Of a stretch of DNA of 44,381 bases, positions 18,136-27,073 are shown piece after piece. Numbering within the stretch: the first letter of the stretch is position 1; every line of letters starts with the position of its first letter. Source of the DNA: an uncultured Lachnospiraceae bacterium (GTDB lineage Bacteria; Bacillota; Clostridia; Lachnospirales; Lachnospiraceae). The stretch covers positions 2,503-46,883 of the forward strand of contig CAJUNN010000020.1 in assembly GCA_910587955.1 (NCBI GenBank), written 5' to 3'. A program made the position numbers and the translations under genes. The notes under the pieces are model-generated. The model was not told where the DNA came from and did not search any database. It worked only from the letters and a program-made list of their open reading frames with translations.

Positions 18136-18179
18136 AGGGCTGCTGCAGACGTACTTCCTGCGTCTGCGACAGCCCTTTT
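18136..18179 (+). terminator. Rho-independent terminator after the S1-domain gene
   Basis: AGGGCTG..TGCAGACG pairs with CGTCTGCG..CAGCCCT, followed by TTTT. It ends 30 nt before the response-regulator ATG. Confidence 0.8.
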
Positions 18180-18209
18180 GCCAGTGTCCCGGAAAGGAGC
18201 GTAAGACAC

Positions 18210-18911
18210 ATGAATCACATTCTGCTTTTGGAGGATGACCAAAGCCTTATAGACGGGCTTTTATATACACTGGAAAGGAACGGTTTTTCTGCGGATACGG
18301 CCCAGACTGTGGAACAGGCCCTGGCCCTCCTGCACAATCCCGGACATTCCTACGATTTGCTGCTTCTGGATGTAACCCTGCCGGACGGAACGGGATTTGA
18401 TGTCTGCTCCCGGGTGCGCGCCGGGGGAAACCAGGTTCCCATCATCTTTCTCACTGCCTCCGACGAGGAGCTCCACATTATCCGGGGCCTGGACAGCGGC
18501 GGGGACGACTATATCACCAAGCCTTTTAAGCTGGGGGAACTGCTCTCCCGCATCCGGGCTCTGCTTCGCAGGGCCGGTATGGCAAAAGAGGCAGAGGAAC
18601 CGGTCTTGCACTGCGGAGATTTGTCCATCGATTACGCAGGAAACCGGGCTTCTTTAAACGGCCTTCCCCTGGATCTGACGGCTGCAGAATACCGCCTTCT
18701 CTGCCTCCTTGCCCGCAACGCAGGGCAGACCGTATCCCGCAGCCGGATTCTGGAGACCCTCTGGGACAACACCGGCAATTTCGTAGATGACAACACCTTA
18801 TCCGTCTACATCCGCAGGCTCCGGGAAAAAATAGAACCTGAGCCCTCCCGCCCTATCCGTCTGATCACAGTCCGGGGCTTCGGCTACCGGTGGAATGAGG
18901 TGCATCTATGA
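18210..18911 (+). CDS. OmpR-family response regulator
   Basis: This is a DNA-binding response regulator of 233 aa. The receiver domain has acidic residues at 8-10, phospho-Asp54 (LLLDVTLPDG) and K104 (ITKPF). The winged-helix output domain covers about 130-230 (LTAAEYRLLCLL, TLSVYIRRLREKIEP). It overlaps the histidine kinase gene by 4 nt (ATGA), so the two are translationally coupled and form a cognate pair. It very likely controls the ABC exporter genes just downstream. Confidence 0.95.
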   Translation: MNHILLLEDDQSLIDGLLYTLERNGFSADTAQTVEQALALLHNPGHSYDLLLLDVTLPDGTGFDVCSRVRAGGNQVPIIFLTASDEELHIIRGLDSGGDDYITKPFKLGELLSRIRALLRRAGMAKEAEEPVLHCGDLSIDYAGNRASLNGLPLDLTAAEYRLLCLLARNAGQTVSRSRILETLWDNTGNFVDDNTLSVYIRRLREKIEPEPSRPIRLITVRGFGYRWNEVHL

Positions 18912-20161
18912 ATATCCTTCAGGAAAAAGCTGCCCGCAGATTCATATTCTCTCTCCTCTTCATCTTCCTGCTTTCCCTGCTGCTGAACGTGATACTGGTT
19001 CTGGAACAGGGACGCTTCACCCGCCGGCTCCTTCTGGAGCAAAGCCAAGCTGTAGCCTCCGCCCTTTTAGAAGAACAAGTACCAAGAGATCTGGCCGCCA
19101 GGGCACTCACCGGCACCCGGACCTCACCGGAAGGCATACGCCTCCTTAAGCAGCTTGGCATGGCCGAAAATGCTTCCCTGCCTTCCCTCCGGCTCTCGGA
19201 CTTTTCCATTGTGTGCTCTTTTCTCTCCCTGCTCCTGATTTTTGCCCTTCTTTTTGCCGCGGCATTCCGCTTCTTCCTGGGACAGGAACGCCTATATGAG
19301 AACGCCATTTCCGTGATAGCCTCTTATACGGAAGGCAGGTTTGAAAAACAGCTCCCCCAGTCCTGCAGCGGCACAATCTACCGGCTTTTCACTTCTGTCA
19401 ACCACATGGCTGCGGCCCTGAAAAGCGGACAGGAACTGGAACGCCAGACAAAGGATTTTCTCAAGAATACCATTTCTGACATCTCCCACCAGCTGAAAAC
19501 GCCCCTGGCTGCCTTGTCTATGTACAATGAAATCCTTCTGGAAGAACCGGATCAGGTGCAGACAGTCCGCACCTTCGCTCTGAAATCCGGCGCAGCCATC
19601 GATCGGATGCAGACTCTCATTCTCTCCCTTCTAAAAATCGCCCGTCTGGACAGCAGGGCCATCACTTTTCAAAAACGGACCTGTCCTGTGAAAGAACTTC
19701 TCCTCAAGGCCGCCGAACCGCTTACCCAGCAGGCCGCACAGGAGCAAAAAACTTTCTCATTTTTAAATCTTTCCGCCAAAACCTTGTTCTGCGATCCCAT
19801 ATGGACAGCCGAGGCCCTGGGAAATCTGTTGAAAAATGCCCTGGAGCACTCCCCCTCCGGCGGGGAAATCCAGATTTCCTTTCAGCAGACTGCCTTAGAA
19901 GCCGGCGTCCGGGTGTCCGACAAAGGGCCCGGCATTCCGCCGGAAGATTTCCATCATATTTTCAAACGCTTCTACCGCAGCAAAGCTTCTGCCGATTCCC
20001 CCGGCACCGGCTTAGGCCTTCCTCTGGCCCAGGCCATTGCCCAGGGACAAGGCGGACGGATCGATGTACAGAATTTGCCGGGCCTGGGCTGCGCTTTTAC
20101 CTTGTATCTTCCCCTTTCCGCCGGCTTACAAAACTGTAAGGAAGAATTCACCTCATTGTAA
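18908..20161 (+). CDS. Membrane sensor histidine kinase
   Basis: This 417-aa kinase partners the regulator at 18210. It has two membrane segments (about 12-33 and 100-123) enclosing an extracytoplasmic loop of about 66 residues, a short HAMP-like linker, and a HisKA box with H194 (DISHQLKTPL). The HATPase has N, G1 and G2 boxes (NLLKNALEHS, DKGPGIPPEDF, GTGLGLPLA). The small sensor loop beside an ABC exporter is typical of antimicrobial-peptide or envelope-stress sensing. The inducer is unknown. Confidence 0.94.
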   Translation: MNILQEKAARRFIFSLLFIFLLSLLLNVILVLEQGRFTRRLLLEQSQAVASALLEEQVPRDLAARALTGTRTSPEGIRLLKQLGMAENASLPSLRLSDFSIVCSFLSLLLIFALLFAAAFRFFLGQERLYENAISVIASYTEGRFEKQLPQSCSGTIYRLFTSVNHMAAALKSGQELERQTKDFLKNTISDISHQLKTPLAALSMYNEILLEEPDQVQTVRTFALKSGAAIDRMQTLILSLLKIARLDSRAITFQKRTCPVKELLLKAAEPLTQQAAQEQKTFSFLNLSAKTLFCDPIWTAEALGNLLKNALEHSPSGGEIQISFQQTALEAGVRVSDKGPGIPPEDFHHIFKRFYRSKASADSPGTGLGLPLAQAIAQGQGGRIDVQNLPGLGCAFTLYLPLSAGLQNCKEEFTSL

Positions 20162-20205
20162 TCTCCTGCTGGTAGACTACTAGGTATAAAGGAGGTACTT
20201 TATTT

Positions 20206-20901
20206 ATGGAAATCTTAACCGTACAGCATCTATGCAAAACATACGGCCAGGGCGAAAACAGTGTCCAGGCCCTCCGAGACGTCTCTTTCACCCTGCAGAA
20301 AGGGGAATTTGCCGCCATTGTCGGGGAATCCGGCAGCGGAAAAACAACCCTTCTGAATCTCATCGGCGGCCTGGATGAGCCGTCTTCCGGCCGGATCCTT
20401 CTGAGCGGTCAGGAGCTTAGCTCCATGAAAGAGGAGGAGCGTACCGTCTTCCGCCGGAGAAACATCGGCTTTGTCTTCCAGTCTTTCCAGCTTATCCCGG
20501 AGCTTACCGTAGAACAAAATATTGCTTTCCCTCTGCTTTTGGACTGCCGGAAACCGGACGGCAGAGAACTTCTGGAGCTTTTGAATCTTTTAGGGCTTGC
20601 GCCCCGCCGGAATCATCTGCCCAGCCAGCTCTCCGGTGGCCAGCAGCAGCGGACTGCCATCGGCCGTGCCCTCATTCACCGCCCCATGCTGATCCTGGCC
20701 GACGAACCTACGGGCAACCTGGACAGCAAGAACAGCCAGGAGGTTATGGAGCTTCTCACCCAGGCTGCCCGCCATTACCGTCAGACAATTCTCATGATCA
20801 CTCACAATCCCGGACTGACCGCCTACGCGGACCGGGTGCTCCAGGTAACTGACGGAATTTTGACAGACTTAGGAGGGAACTGCAATGAAAAGCTATCTTA
20901 G
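20206..20901 (+). CDS. ABC transporter ATP-binding protein (MacB/LolD type)
   Basis: This 231-aa cytosolic ATPase drives the FtsX-type permease encoded next. It has Walker A GESGSGKTT (40-48), the Q-loop FVFQSFQLIP, the signature LSGGQQQR, Walker B LILADEPTG and the switch His (MITHNPGL). AAAGGAGG lies 9 nt before the ATG. The stop overlaps the start of the permease gene by 17 nt, indicating coupled translation. Probable role: peptide or antibiotic efflux, or lipoprotein-type mechanotransmission. Confidence 0.95.
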   Translation: MEILTVQHLCKTYGQGENSVQALRDVSFTLQKGEFAAIVGESGSGKTTLLNLIGGLDEPSSGRILLSGQELSSMKEEERTVFRRRNIGFVFQSFQLIPELTVEQNIAFPLLLDCRKPDGRELLELLNLLGLAPRRNHLPSQLSGGQQQRTAIGRALIHRPMLILADEPTGNLDSKNSQEVMELLTQAARHYRQTILMITHNPGLTAYADRVLQVTDGILTDLGGNCNEKLS

Positions 20902-23236
20902 TCTCATTCCCGCCTATGCAAAAGTTCACAAAAAGCAGAACCGCATGACCATCCTGTGCATTATCCTGGCCGTCTTTCTAGTGACGGCTATCTTCGGCAT
21001 GGCAGACATGGAAATCCGTGCCCAGAAGGTGAATGCCATCTCCCAGTACGGAAACTGGCACATCCAGATAAAGGATTTGTCCCCGGAAGACGCCGCAGTC
21101 ATTGCCGCGCGCCCGGATGTCGCTTTCTCCTCCTGGTACAATGTGATCAACTACCGCCTGAAGGAGGATTATTTCATCCAAGGGAAGCGCGCCGCCGTCT
21201 GCGGCATGGAACCCTCTATGCTTGACATCATGGAATACGACCTGCTGGACGGATGCTTCCCGGAAAATGACCGTCAGATCGTTCTCACCAGCAATGCCAG
21301 GGAAACTCTTGGCCTCTCCCTGGGAGACACCGTCACTTTACAGACCCCTTCCGGGGAATCGGCGGAATTTTCCATATCCGCTTTCGGCATGGACAATCAA
21401 AGTGCCCTGAAAACAGACGCTGTCATCGCCTTTTTACCCCTCCGCGCCTTTCAGAACCTGTACCAGAATATAAATTCCGGCAGCGGTGACGTGGATTTGG
21501 TGTACTATGTCCAATTTTCCCGGCACTGCAATATCCGCAAGGCCATCACGGACATTCGGGAGCAATTCTCCCTGTCCCGGGAGCAGATCGGAGAAAACAC
21601 CCTTCTCCTGGGGCTCCTTGGCTTTAGCAAGGATTCCTATATGCTGGGCCTGTATGCTACCGCCCTGGTTCTCTTTTTTCTAGTTCTGACCGCCGGAGTC
21701 CTGATGGTGGCAAGCAGTATGAACAGCAGTATTGCCCAGCGGACACAGTTCTTCGGGCTTCTCCGCTGTATCGGAGCCGGCCGGAAACAGATCCGCCGCT
21801 TTGTACTGCTGGAGTCCCTGAACTGGTGCTGCACGGCCATTCCGGCGGGCATTCTTCTGGGCTCTGCAGCCGTATGGGTTCTCTGCGCCGCACTGCGTTT
21901 TCTAAGTCCCAGATATTTTGCCGACATGCCTGTCCTGGGCATCAGTCCGGCAGGTATTCTCTGCGGCGCCGTTACCGGACTTTGTACTGTTCTGCTGGCG
22001 GCACGCTCCCCTGCCAAGAGGGCAGCCAGGGTATCTCCCGTCACTGCAGTTTCCGGAAACGCTGTCTCTATATCCGGCAGCCAAAAAGCCGCAGACACGT
22101 CCCTGGGCCGGGTGGAAACAGCACTTGGCATCCGCCACGCTACCCTGAGGAAAAAGAATTTCCTGCTCATGTCCTGCTCCTTTGCCTTAAGCATCATCCT
22201 CTTTCTGACGTTTTCCGTCTCCACAGACTTTATGCGCCATGCCATCAAACCTCTGCAGCCCTACACGCCGGATCTGTCTATTGCAAGCCCGGACCAAAGC
22301 CCTTCCGTTGACAGCAGCCTCCCCGGGAAAATTGCCGGAATAAGCGGAGTGAAACGGGTTTACGCGAGAAAATTTGCCTATGATGTACCTGCAGTGATTC
22401 GCGGGGAAAGCCGGACCGTTATGCTGATTTCCTATGATCTGCAGCAGCTGAACTGGGTGGAGGAATCTCAATATCTGACGGACGGAGATTTGTCTCTTCT
22501 GACCGAAGACGCCAATTATGTGCTGAATGTCCACTATAATCAGGAAGGCACCCTGGAAACGGGAGAGTCCATAGAAACTTCCTTGGGAGAGCTTACCGTA
22601 GCGGGAATCCTGTCCCACTGCCCCTTTGATCCCCTGCCGGGAGCAGAGACTCTCATCTGTTCGGAGGAAACCTTCACCCGGCTCACCGGAGAGGAAAATT
22701 ACACCATTGTGGACATCCAGCTCACCAGGCAGGCTGCGGAAGAAGATATCCGCCGGATTCGGGAGCTGGCCGGAGATCCTATACTCTTTTCCGATCAGCG
22801 CCTCAGCAACCAGGAAACCCGGGGCGCCTTCTGGGCCTATGCCCTCTTCCTGTACGGCTTCCTGGCCGTCATCGTTCTCATCACCTGCTTTCACATTGTG
22901 AACAGCATTTCCATGAGCGCGGCGGCCCGGATGAAGCAGTACGGGGCCATGCGGGCCGTAGGCATGAGCTGCCGCCAGTTCACCAAAATGATTGCCGCGG
23001 AAGCCCTCACCTATGCCCTCTCTGGCTGCCTACTGGGCTGTGCCTTCGGCCTGCCTCTGCATTGGCTGCTCTATGAAAAGATGGTGACGGTCCGCTGGGG
23101 AACTCCCTGGCACTTTCCTTTATCCGCCGTGACTCTTATCCTCTTGGCAGTCCTGCTGGCGGCCCTGGCTGCCGTCCGTGGGCCAGCCCTCCGGATCCGG
23201 AGAATGTCGGTGACGGAAACCATACATGCAGAGTAA
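20885..23236 (+). CDS. ABC transporter permease with two FtsX domains
   Basis: This 783-aa membrane protein has TM1 at about 20-38, an extracytoplasmic domain, a first FtsX core of three TMs at about 250-375, a TM near 425-445, a second extracytoplasmic domain at about 450-640, and a second FtsX core at about 655-775 (AARMKQYGAMRAVGM). The duplicated FtsX arrangement is usual for peptide-responsive exporters in Firmicutes that are driven by a separate ATPase. AGGAGG lies 8 nt before the ATG. It is the last gene of the four-gene sensor-exporter operon and is followed by a strong terminator. Confidence 0.93.
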   Translation: MKSYLSLIPAYAKVHKKQNRMTILCIILAVFLVTAIFGMADMEIRAQKVNAISQYGNWHIQIKDLSPEDAAVIAARPDVAFSSWYNVINYRLKEDYFIQGKRAAVCGMEPSMLDIMEYDLLDGCFPENDRQIVLTSNARETLGLSLGDTVTLQTPSGESAEFSISAFGMDNQSALKTDAVIAFLPLRAFQNLYQNINSGSGDVDLVYYVQFSRHCNIRKAITDIREQFSLSREQIGENTLLLGLLGFSKDSYMLGLYATALVLFFLVLTAGVLMVASSMNSSIAQRTQFFGLLRCIGAGRKQIRRFVLLESLNWCCTAIPAGILLGSAAVWVLCAALRFLSPRYFADMPVLGISPAGILCGAVTGLCTVLLAARSPAKRAARVSPVTAVSGNAVSISGSQKAADTSLGRVETALGIRHATLRKKNFLLMSCSFALSIILFLTFSVSTDFMRHAIKPLQPYTPDLSIASPDQSPSVDSSLPGKIAGISGVKRVYARKFAYDVPAVIRGESRTVMLISYDLQQLNWVEESQYLTDGDLSLLTEDANYVLNVHYNQEGTLETGESIETSLGELTVAGILSHCPFDPLPGAETLICSEETFTRLTGEENYTIVDIQLTRQAAEEDIRRIRELAGDPILFSDQRLSNQETRGAFWAYALFLYGFLAVIVLITCFHIVNSISMSAAARMKQYGAMRAVGMSCRQFTKMIAAEALTYALSGCLLGCAFGLPLHWLLYEKMVTVRWGTPWHFPLSAVTLILLAVLLAALAAVRGPALRIRRMSVTETIHAE

Positions 23237-23253
23237 AGCAACTGCTAAGAAAA

Positions 23254-23308
23254 ATGCCCCGGCAGCAGGATACATTTTCACTGCATCCTGCTGCCGGGGC
23301 ATCTTTTT
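23254..23308. terminator. Strong terminator between convergent genes
   Basis: An 18-bp perfect stem (ATGCCCCGGCAGCAGGAT with its complement) is closed by a 13-nt loop and followed by CTTTTT on the plus strand. An A-run on the left side gives a partial T-tract on the minus strand, so it may serve rhaM too. Confidence 0.9.
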
Positions 23309-23324
23309 CTTCTTCCGTCTCTTC

Positions 23325-23639
23325 TTATTCAAAAAGGAAAACCTGTCTGAGCGGAGGCTGTGCCCCCGTCTCCGGATCCATCTCCATGGTAATCACATCC
23401 TTCACATGGATGTTCCATGCGTCCACCACCGGATTTTCCGCCTGGGACCTGGTGGTAAATTCCACGTCGTCGCACTCATAATAGCCAAAGAGTTCTTTTC
23501 CGTCCGTCCAGATGGTGTAATTGCGGATGCCGGCCTCCTTCAAAGCCTGGGCCATCTCCGGCCAGAGGTGATCGTGGCGGTACTGCCACTCCTCCAGGCG
23601 GCCCGGAAGGATTTTGCATTTCCAAGCATATCTTGCCAT
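23325..23639 (-). CDS. rhaM: L-rhamnose mutarotase
   Basis: This 104-aa ferredoxin-fold enzyme interconverts the alpha and beta anomers of L-rhamnose. Family hallmarks visible are the start MARYAWKCKILPG, the catalytic-region His22 (YRHDHLWPEM), the Tyr/Trp sugar-binding residues (NYTIWTDG, FGYYE) and the C-terminal tail. It closes the sugar ABC operon, separated from the binding-protein gene by a tandem structured repeat. Its presence is the main evidence that the transporter carries rhamnose. The ATG has AGGAG 9 nt upstream, just after the repeat. Confidence 0.93.
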   Translation of the reverse strand: MARYAWKCKILPGRLEEWQYRHDHLWPEMAQALKEAGIRNYTIWTDGKELFGYYECDDVEFTTRSQAENPVVDAWNIHVKDVITMEMDPETGAQPPLRQVFLFE

Positions 23640-23658
23640 AAAAGTAATCTCCTATATT

Positions 23659-23865
23659 AGTTCCGCAAATCTCCTCCCAATGTCCTTTCGGAGAAGGATT
23701 TCCGGCTGCTTTGCATCCGTAATTCCTTCTGGACATTGTTCGGATTTTTGCTGTTTTAGTTCCGCAAATCTCCTCCCAATGTCCTTTCGGAGAAGGATTT
23801 CCGGCTGCTTTGCATCCGTAATTCCTTCTGGACATTGTTCGGATTTTTGCTGTTTTAGTTCCGCA
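23659..23865 (-). repeat. Two identical tandem structured repeat units upstream of rhaM
   Basis: Two 99-bp units begin at 23659 and 23758, with a closing AGTTCCGCA at 23857-23865. The units are identical, suggesting recent duplication. The basal stem here is AAATC/GATTT followed by CAATGTCC/GGACATTG, different from the GCCC/GGGC and other stems of the remaining arrays but still paired. The array fills the gap between the binding-protein stop and the rhaM ribosome site. Confidence 0.9.
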
Positions 23866-23872
23866 GCTCCTA

Positions 23873-24970
23873 TTAGAATTTTGCCGCCCACTCGTCGATG
23901 TTGCTTCCGTCAAACCGGAAGGGATCGCCCACGATTACCTGGGTGGAGTAGATGCCCAGCGACTCGTCAGAGGGCGTAACCGTGTACTCTTTGCCGTTGT
24001 CCGCCGTGTAGCTTTCACCCTCTGCCCCTGTGGTCAGACCGTCCTTCAGAGCCTTCATGGTGTAAACTGTGGTACTTCCAATTTCAACCGGATTCCACAA
24101 ATACATGTACTCCGAGCATGTTCCTTCTCCCACATAGCCCAGTGACCAGGAGGGCATTCCCAGCCCGGCCACCTTGATCTCGCTGTTTGCGTTCATAACA
24201 GCCTTACAGGCCGCCAGATAGCCGACGCAGGTGGGGCTGCAGATTACTTTCAGATCCGGATAGTTGGTCATCAGGGACTCCGTCTCATCGTAGGACTTCT
24301 GATCCTCATCATCACCGTAAACGGTAGTCACCCACTCCAGCTTGGCGTATTTGTCATCGGAAGCGATAAGGTTCTCCATAGCTGCAATCCATGCGTTCTG
24401 GTTGGTAGCTGTAGAGGTTGCAGACAGCACGGCAAACTCTCCTTCTCCGCCGGTCATATCCAGGATGGAATCTACCAGGACCTGTGCCACGGCTTCATTG
24501 GAGGCCTGGTTTACAAATACCTGGCTTCCCTTGGTATCCGAGTCAAACGTAACAACTACAATTCCCTGATCCCGGGCCGTCTTGATAGCGCCCTCCAAAG
24601 CCTCCGGATCGTTGGCGCCGATGGCAATTCCGTCCACTTTCTGGGCAATCAGATTGTTGATAACCGTGCTCTGCGCCTCTGCGGAAGTATCCTCCGGATA
24701 CTGTACAATGGGGGTAATCCCAAGCTCTGCACAAGCCTCATTAAAACCTGTGGCAATTACTTCATGGTACTCGTTGCCCGCCTGCTTCGGCACAATGGCA
24801 AAGGTCAGTCCCTCTTTTTCTCCCGTCTCCTCCGAAGGATCCTGGGCTTCTTCTGCCGGAGCTTTTGCAGGAGCGTCTGCCGGCTGCTCACCGGAATCTT
24901 TTTTGCCGGAACAGGCCGTAAGGCTCATTATCATTACAAAAGCCAACATAAGTGCAATTCGTCTCTTCAT
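23873..24970 (-). CDS. Sugar ABC transporter substrate-binding lipoprotein (probably rhamnose)
   Basis: This 365-aa lipoprotein has a signal peptide and lipobox SLTAC with Cys20, an Asp/Glu/Pro/Ala-rich linker, then a periplasmic-binding-protein fold of the RbsB class (FAIVPKQAGNEYHEV, AIGANDPEAL, VVVTFDSDT). It resembles RhaS-type binding proteins and would capture sugar outside the membrane for the two permeases. I used the ATG at 24970; a TTG at 24994 is in frame. A GC-rich inverted repeat lies in the 124-nt gap upstream, possibly adjusting expression relative to the membrane components. Confidence 0.9.
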   Translation of the reverse strand: MKRRIALMLAFVMIMSLTACSGKKDSGEQPADAPAKAPAEEAQDPSEETGEKEGLTFAIVPKQAGNEYHEVIATGFNEACAELGITPIVQYPEDTSAEAQSTVINNLIAQKVDGIAIGANDPEALEGAIKTARDQGIVVVTFDSDTKGSQVFVNQASNEAVAQVLVDSILDMTGGEGEFAVLSATSTATNQNAWIAAMENLIASDDKYAKLEWVTTVYGDDEDQKSYDETESLMTNYPDLKVICSPTCVGYLAACKAVMNANSEIKVAGLGMPSWSLGYVGEGTCSEYMYLWNPVEIGSTTVYTMKALKDGLTTGAEGESYTADNGKEYTVTPSDESLGIYSTQVIVGDPFRFDGSNIDEWAAKF

Positions 24971-25094
24971 ACTATTTTTCCCTTTCTTTTTCAAACCAGC
25001 CCTCCCCTCCGGCCGCGCGCTTTCCGGCTGGGAACCGTTTCCTTTTGCAGCATCATGGCTGCATATTCCTGCATCTATATAAACACATCCGTGC

Positions 25095-26087
25095 CTATAC
25101 CTTAAACATCCGTTTCAGCTCCGGCAGCATAACCACAAGAACCAATAGGAAGCCGATAATAATATTGATAATCTCAGAGTTGATATTGATAAGGCCCAGG
25201 CCGTAGCGCAGAAGGCCCATGGTAAAGATAGCGATCAGAACCCCGGGGAAATTTCCCCTGCCTCCGTCTGTGGAAATCCCGCCCAGCACACACATACAGA
25301 TAGCCTCCATCTCATAGCCTTCTGCAATGCTGTTTTTCACGGTCCCCATCCATGCACAGTAGAACACCCCGGCCAAGCCGGAAAGCAGTCCTGTGAGCGT
25401 AAAGACCGCCATGCGGATCCGCTGTACTTGGATACCGGAATACCGGGCAGAATCCCGGTTCGCCCCAATGGCATACATCCGGCGGCCGAACACGGTCTTG
25501 TGCATTACAATGCCGAAGCCAGCAGCCAGCACGCAGAAAATCAAAAACAGATAAGGCACATGTCCCACACGGCCATCGTATAAATTAGCGAACCATTCCA
25601 CATTCCGCATTCCGCTGGTGGATTTATCCCCAAGAATCATTTCGGAAATCCCCCGGTACAGAGTCATGGTCGCCAAAGTCACAATCATGGAAGCCAGCTC
25701 TGTAAATTGGGTCACAACCAGACCGTTAAAGGCGCCGCAGAGTGTTCCCACGGCCAGGGCCGCAAGAATTGCTGCCCCTATGGAGCCTGTAGCATTGTAA
25801 ACCACTCCCAGCAGGGTAGCGCTCAGGCACACCATAGAGCCCACGGATATATCGATCTCGCCCAGTAGCAGAATGTATGCCATAGGCAGGGCAATCAATC
25901 CCTTTACCATAAAACTGTTAATATTGGTAAACAGCGTGTAACTGTTCAGGTAGTTGGGCGAGATGCTGATATTCATCACGTTGACTGCCAGAAAAAGCAG
26001 GAGCAGCATGGTCTCACGCATGGCCAGAACCGAGCGCAGGCTTGTCTTTTTCTCAAACTGAATCGTTCTTCCCGATTTCGCCGCCAT
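25095..26087 (-). CDS. Sugar ABC transporter permease 2 (RbsC/AraH family)
   Basis: This 330-aa protein has about 8-10 hydrophobic segments of the BPD_transp_2 family, with the characteristic GEIDISVGSM (residues about 75-85) and the coupling region CVLGGISTDGGRGNFPG. It follows the first permease by 2 nt and forms the membrane channel with it. Sugar specificity is inferred from rhaM and the rhamnosidase nearby. Confidence 0.93.
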   Translation of the reverse strand: MAAKSGRTIQFEKKTSLRSVLAMRETMLLLLFLAVNVMNISISPNYLNSYTLFTNINSFMVKGLIALPMAYILLLGEIDISVGSMVCLSATLLGVVYNATGSIGAAILAALAVGTLCGAFNGLVVTQFTELASMIVTLATMTLYRGISEMILGDKSTSGMRNVEWFANLYDGRVGHVPYLFLIFCVLAAGFGIVMHKTVFGRRMYAIGANRDSARYSGIQVQRIRMAVFTLTGLLSGLAGVFYCAWMGTVKNSIAEGYEMEAICMCVLGGISTDGGRGNFPGVLIAIFTMGLLRYGLGLININSEIINIIIGFLLVLVVMLPELKRMFKV

Positions 26088-26089
26088 AC

Positions 26090-27073
26090 TTAGACCTCCC
26101 TTCTTTCCAGGACACGTCTGTCCATATTCCGCTGGACAATCACATTCACCACAATAGCAAAGAGAATGATCGCCCCTTTCAGCGCCTGCTGCCAGAAGGG
26201 ATTGATCCCCACCAGGCTTAAGGATTTGCTGATAACCGCAATGGTAACGGATCCGATCAGTACTCCGGCAATGCTTCCACGGCCGCCGCTCAAAGCCACT
26301 CCCCCGACGACACAGGAGGCAATCACGTCCATCTCAATCCCCATGGCCATATTATTCTGGGCAGAAGCATAATAGCTCACATACATGGAGCCGCAGAGAC
26401 CGCAGATGCTTCCCATGACCGTATACACAAATATTTTAATCCGGTCCGCAGGAATGCCGCTGACCACGGCCGCTGAAGGATTAGACCCGACTGCGTAGAT
26501 CCGGCGGCCAAGCCTGGTCCACCGCAGCACTACAAAAAATACCGCATACACGCACAGGGTAATCCAAACCAAATGGTTGATACCAAGGGTGGAACTCTGG
26601 GCAAAATCCTTATAGTCCGGCAGCATGCTGGAAGCATTTACCGACTTAAAATCCGAAATCAGATAAGACATGCCCCGGTAAATATAGCGGATACCTAAAG
26701 TAGCGATTATGGGAATCACCTTTCCTTTGGAAATCACCAGTCCCGTAATAAGGCCGCACAGAGTTCCGATCAAAGTACTGGCTGCAAATACGGCGAAGCC
26801 GTTTGTCAGAATACCGCTGCGCATAAGCAGGGAAGCCGTCATCCCGGAAAAGGCCAGGGTGGCGCCCACGGAAATATCAATTCCCCCAATCAGCAGAACC
26901 ATCAGCATCCCCACGGAAAGAGTCATGGTATAAGAATAATTCTTCAAAATAGAATTGATCACGTTTGCTGTCAAAAAACTGGAGTTGCGCATCTGAATCA
27001 CCAGGCAGAGGAGAACCAGCACCAGCAGCAGACTGGCCTCCCTGGACTGGAGCAGCTTTTTCATTTTATGCAA
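26090..27073 (-). CDS. Sugar ABC transporter permease 1 (RbsC/AraH family)
   Basis: This 327-aa polytopic permease has the same family marks: GGIDISVGATLAFSG and CVVGGVALSGGRGSIAG. It overlaps the ATPase gene by 8 nt. Having two different permeases rather than one is typical of rhamnose- and autoinducer-2-type systems. Confidence 0.93.
   Translation of the reverse strand: MHKMKKLLQSREASLLLVLVLLCLVIQMRNSSFLTANVINSILKNYSYTMTLSVGMLMVLLIGGIDISVGATLAFSGMTASLLMRSGILTNGFAVFAASTLIGTLCGLITGLVISKGKVIPIIATLGIRYIYRGMSYLISDFKSVNASSMLPDYKDFAQSSTLGINHLVWITLCVYAVFFVVLRWTRLGRRIYAVGSNPSAAVVSGIPADRIKIFVYTVMGSICGLCGSMYVSYYASAQNNMAMGIEMDVIASCVVGGVALSGGRGSIAGVLIGSVTIAVISKSLSLVGINPFWQQALKGAIILFAIVVNVIVQRNMDRRVLERREV

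Noticed and set aside
23659..23865. CRISPR-like direct repeats
   Set aside because: The 9-bp core is too short, whole 99-bp units are identical (no unique spacers), units form long hairpins, and no cas genes are present.
23476..23913. Open frame of 145 aa with internal repeats on the minus strand
   Set aside because: It exists only because the tandem 99-bp unit is a multiple of three; it overlaps rhaM and the binding-protein gene and has no ribosome site.
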